Below the pieces are notes generated by a model. The model was not told the DNA's origin. It saw nothing but the letters and a program-made list of their open reading frames with translations, and searched no databases. A stretch of DNA of 7,230 nucleotides from Rhodoferax sp. (GTDB lineage Bacteria; Pseudomonadota; Gammaproteobacteria; Burkholderiales; Burkholderiaceae_C). The stretch lies in the NCBI GenBank assembly GCA_030683195.1, contig JAUXQA010000154.1, positions 1 through 7,230 on the forward strand. Reading direction: 5' to 3'. Position 1 is the first letter of the stretch, and each line of letters opens with the position of its first letter. This document shows positions 5,738 through 7,230 of this stretch, piece by piece. Both the position numbers and the translations under genes were made by a program.

Positions 5738-6990
5738 CCAATGACTCCTTCAAAAAATATTTTCCAATGCGCACCTTGCCGCACCCAATACTGACGTTTG
5801 GTTGGCCCGGTCCGTGCACCGCTGGCAACTTCGCCAAAGGTGACCACCATGGTGTCTGCCGCGTCGGTCCAGCGCATGAACGAGAGGTCTTTCAACTCAA
5901 TTTGGCGCCCCTGCGTCTTTCGCATTTCACCACGTAAGGCAGGCGCCCACTGGCTTAGAGTCTTGCCATTGCTGTTGAAATCCTGGCTGTAAAAATCAAG
6001 CACTCGCTCCACATTGCCGCTGGACTTTGCACTTTGCCAAGCGGTCAGTGCGTTTTCAAATTGTTTCCCATCTGACCGGGCGCTGTGCGGGGCCACCCAA
6101 TTCAGTTTTTGGGCAATGACAACCGGTGTAGTGCGAATGGCGACAGTCTGAATTATTTTTTCAAGGTCGGGGTTTGACAACACCAGGCAGCCATCGGTAG
6201 CCAAGGGCGGGCGTGAGAACTGGCCAGGTGGCGTGCCATGCAACCAAATACCGCTGCCGGTCTTGCCGCGCCTGGTGTCCAGAATGTTGGGGTAATTGAT
6301 GGGCAATGCGCCTGAGCCATAAAAGTCTTTAAGTGACTTCGGGTTGAGGTTGCTGGTGATGAAGTAAATGCCCAATGGGGTGCGCAAGTCGCCTTCCACG
6401 GACTTCTCCCAACCCGATTTGCCTACAGAGATGTAATAGTCCGCCACCAATGTCAGTCCGGTCGGACCATTCTCAAAAAGATACAGCCTCGACCTGGAGG
6501 TGTCTACAGCAATCGCGTGCCTGACCTGTTGGGACAGTGACAGGAACTGAGACGGGATGGCGCCAGCAGGTGGACGCTCTTTCAGCGCTTTCAGGCGCAT
6601 TTGTGATTCATTCCTAAGCTCACCCAGTGTCACTGCGCCCGCTTTGAGCATAGTGCTTGGTACATCACCGAGGACGTTGACGGGGCGGATTTGCGCAGCC
6701 AAGAGGTCGCCATACACCAGTTGGGCCAGCTGAAAACTGGGATAATTTTTTACCAGTTGCTCAACCTTGGCCAGTGCTTCGCGGTTGTGTCCCCTGCCAA
6801 TCAATCGGTAAACTTCAATAAGGCCAGCCTCTGCAAGACCGGCTTGAATGGTCTTCACCTGATTTTTGACGGCATGGCGTTGCTGGGACTGGACCGCAAC
6901 AGAGTCTTGTTTCTTTGCGCTATTGGCGTGCGAAAAGAATGCCGGGACGAGCGCCAAGGCAGCAGCTGACAGTAGGGAAAACGGCTTCAT
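5734..6990 (-). CDS. Secreted L,D-transpeptidase with C-terminal NTF2-like domain (Csd6/Pgp2-like architecture)
   Basis: This is a 418-residue exported peptidoglycan enzyme. A signal peptide (MKPFSLLSAAALALVP) is likely cleaved after SHA22. Residues 59-98 resemble a TPR helix pair (REALAKVEQLVKNYPSFQLA). The YkuD catalytic domain spans about 155-292, with TPLGIYFI, SGIWLHGTPPG (H251) and LATDGCLVLSN (nucleophile C268). This fits the HG...[S/T].GC signature with TDGC in place of the usual S(H/R)GC. Residues about 305-418 look like an NTF2-like fold ending YWVRQGAHWKIFFEG. L,D-transpeptidases make 3-3 crosslinks or attach proteins to meso-diaminopimelate; the related Csd6/Pgp2 enzymes instead trim tetrapeptides, so either activity is possible here. 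I chose ATG 6990 over the in-frame TTG at 7005 because the signal peptide begins there. No Shine-Dalgarno precedes it, and a strong hairpin ends 13 bases upstream. Its stop overlaps the ppiA start. Confidence 0.88.
   Translation of the reverse strand: MKPFSLLSAAALALVPAFFSHANSAKKQDSVAVQSQQRHAVKNQVKTIQAGLAEAGLIEVYRLIGRGHNREALAKVEQLVKNYPSFQLAQLVYGDLLAAQIRPVNVLGDVPSTMLKAGAVTLGELRNESQMRLKALKERPPAGAIPSQFLSLSQQVRHAIAVDTSRSRLYLFENGPTGLTLVADYYISVGKSGWEKSVEGDLRTPLGIYFITSNLNPKSLKDFYGSGALPINYPNILDTRRGKTGSGIWLHGTPPGQFSRPPLATDGCLVLSNPDLEKIIQTVAIRTTPVVIAQKLNWVAPHSARSDGKQFENALTAWQSAKSSGNVERVLDFYSQDFNSNGKTLSQWAPALRGEMRKTQGRQIELKDLSFMRWTDAADTMVVTFGEVASGARTGPTKRQYWVRQGAHWKIFFEGVIG
5745..5750 (-). promoter_or_regulatory. 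Strong ribosome binding site of ppiA
   Basis: AAGGAG on the minus strand, seven bases before ATG 5737, lies inside the last codons of the L,D-transpeptidase gene. It decides the ppiA start and allows efficient initiation even though the start codon overlaps the previous stop. Confidence 0.75.
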
Positions 6991-7003
6991 CAGGGGTTCA
7001 GGC

Positions 7004-7040
7004 AAAACGGCACCACGGACGCGTGTCCACGGTGCCGTTT
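7004..7040 (-). terminator. Strong stem-loop, terminator- or attenuator-like, just before the L,D-transpeptidase start
   Basis: Positions 7005-7020 pair with 7025-7040 around a four-base loop (7021-7024). Fourteen of the 16 pairs are Watson-Crick. The other two (7015/7030, 7016/7029) are A-C mismatches in plus-strand RNA but U-G and G-U wobbles in minus-strand RNA. The stem is therefore fully paired only in the transcript of the minus-strand genes. In that direction it ends with TTTT (7007-7004), as an intrinsic terminator would, 25 bases past the stop of the upstream gene. Only 13 bases then remain before the ATG at 6990, leaving no room for a new promoter. It may therefore be a leaky terminator, an attenuator or a translation-controlling leader structure. 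Confidence 0.6.
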
Positions 7041-7065
7041 GTATCTGCCCGGTGCTTGTCAGTGA

Positions 7066-7230
7066 TCAATTGCCCGTCGATTCCTTGACGATCAGCCATT
7101 GATCACCGCTTTTGACCATGTCCAGCGTTTTTCTGCTCGATACAGACAGTGAATCCGCGGGGTAGCTCGGCCGGAACTTGGCCAAAGCTTGGTTGCCAGT
7201 GACTTTGATGGTCAGATTTTCAAGTTTGAC
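7066..7230 (-). CDS. C-terminal end of an NTF2-like (Csd6-C-type) domain protein, N-terminus outside window
   Basis: The minus strand is open from the right edge to TGA at 7068-7066, giving 54 residues (VKLENLTIKVTG ... GDQWLIVKESTGN). The pattern is a strand, LAKFRPSYPADSLS, SRKTLDMVKSGDQWLI. It matches the last part of an NTF2-like domain and resembles the tail of the downstream L,D-transpeptidase (LKDLSFMRW ... YWVRQGAHWKIF) in the order and spacing of its strands. Such domains usually bind substrate or assist periplasmic envelope enzymes. The missing N-terminus could be TPR, transpeptidase or a stand-alone domain; the window cannot tell. It is probably the upstream neighbour of the L,D-transpeptidase in the same direction, separated by 75 bp holding the stem-loop. 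Confidence 0.7.
   Translation of the reverse strand, partial: VKLENLTIKVTGNQALAKFRPSYPADSLSVSSRKTLDMVKSGDQWLIVKESTGN

Overview
The window looks like ordinary chromosomal DNA of a betaproteobacterium. The most likely family is Comamonadaceae (Rhodoferax/Polaromonas-like). This rests on the moderately GC-rich coding sequence, a very long Ala/Gln/Trp-rich DUF349 protein of the kind found in that group, and the style of the lpxH and cyclophilin proteins. The genus is an inference. I see no insertion sequence, phage gene, CRISPR array, tRNA or rRNA.

Layout. The left edge (1-511, minus strand) carries the N-terminal 170 residues of a membrane-anchored lytic transglycosylase, cut by the window edge. 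A 490-bp divergent spacer (512-1001) follows. It is AT-richer than its flanks and holds palindromes and short repeats that look regulatory. A 924-residue DUF349 protein occupies 1002-3776 on the plus strand. Its 3' end overlaps the convergent lpxH gene by 11 bp, and its probable terminator hairpin lies inside lpxH coding sequence.

From 7230 leftwards to 3766, five minus-strand genes are packed head to tail: the end of a gene coding for an NTF2-like (Csd6-C-type) domain, a secreted L,D-transpeptidase with the same kind of C-terminal domain, a periplasmic cyclophilin (ppiA-like), a cytosolic cyclophilin (ppiB) and lpxH. The last four are separated by a 4-bp ATGA overlap, 3 bp and 1 bp, so they almost certainly share a transcript. 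The only sizeable gap in the run, 75 bp, contains a strong stem-loop just upstream of the L,D-transpeptidase start.

Functionally this is mainly an envelope neighbourhood: peptidoglycan cleavage (lytic transglycosylase), peptidoglycan crosslink or peptide trimming (L,D-transpeptidase), periplasmic protein folding (PpiA) and lipid A synthesis (LpxH). PpiB is a cytosolic housekeeping passenger. The DUF349 protein is of unknown function. I found no evidence for an undescribed multi-gene system. The points most worth a second look are the strand-biased hairpin before the L,D-transpeptidase, the terminator nested in lpxH, the palindromic patch in the divergent spacer, and the RG-rich disordered segment in the DUF349 protein.
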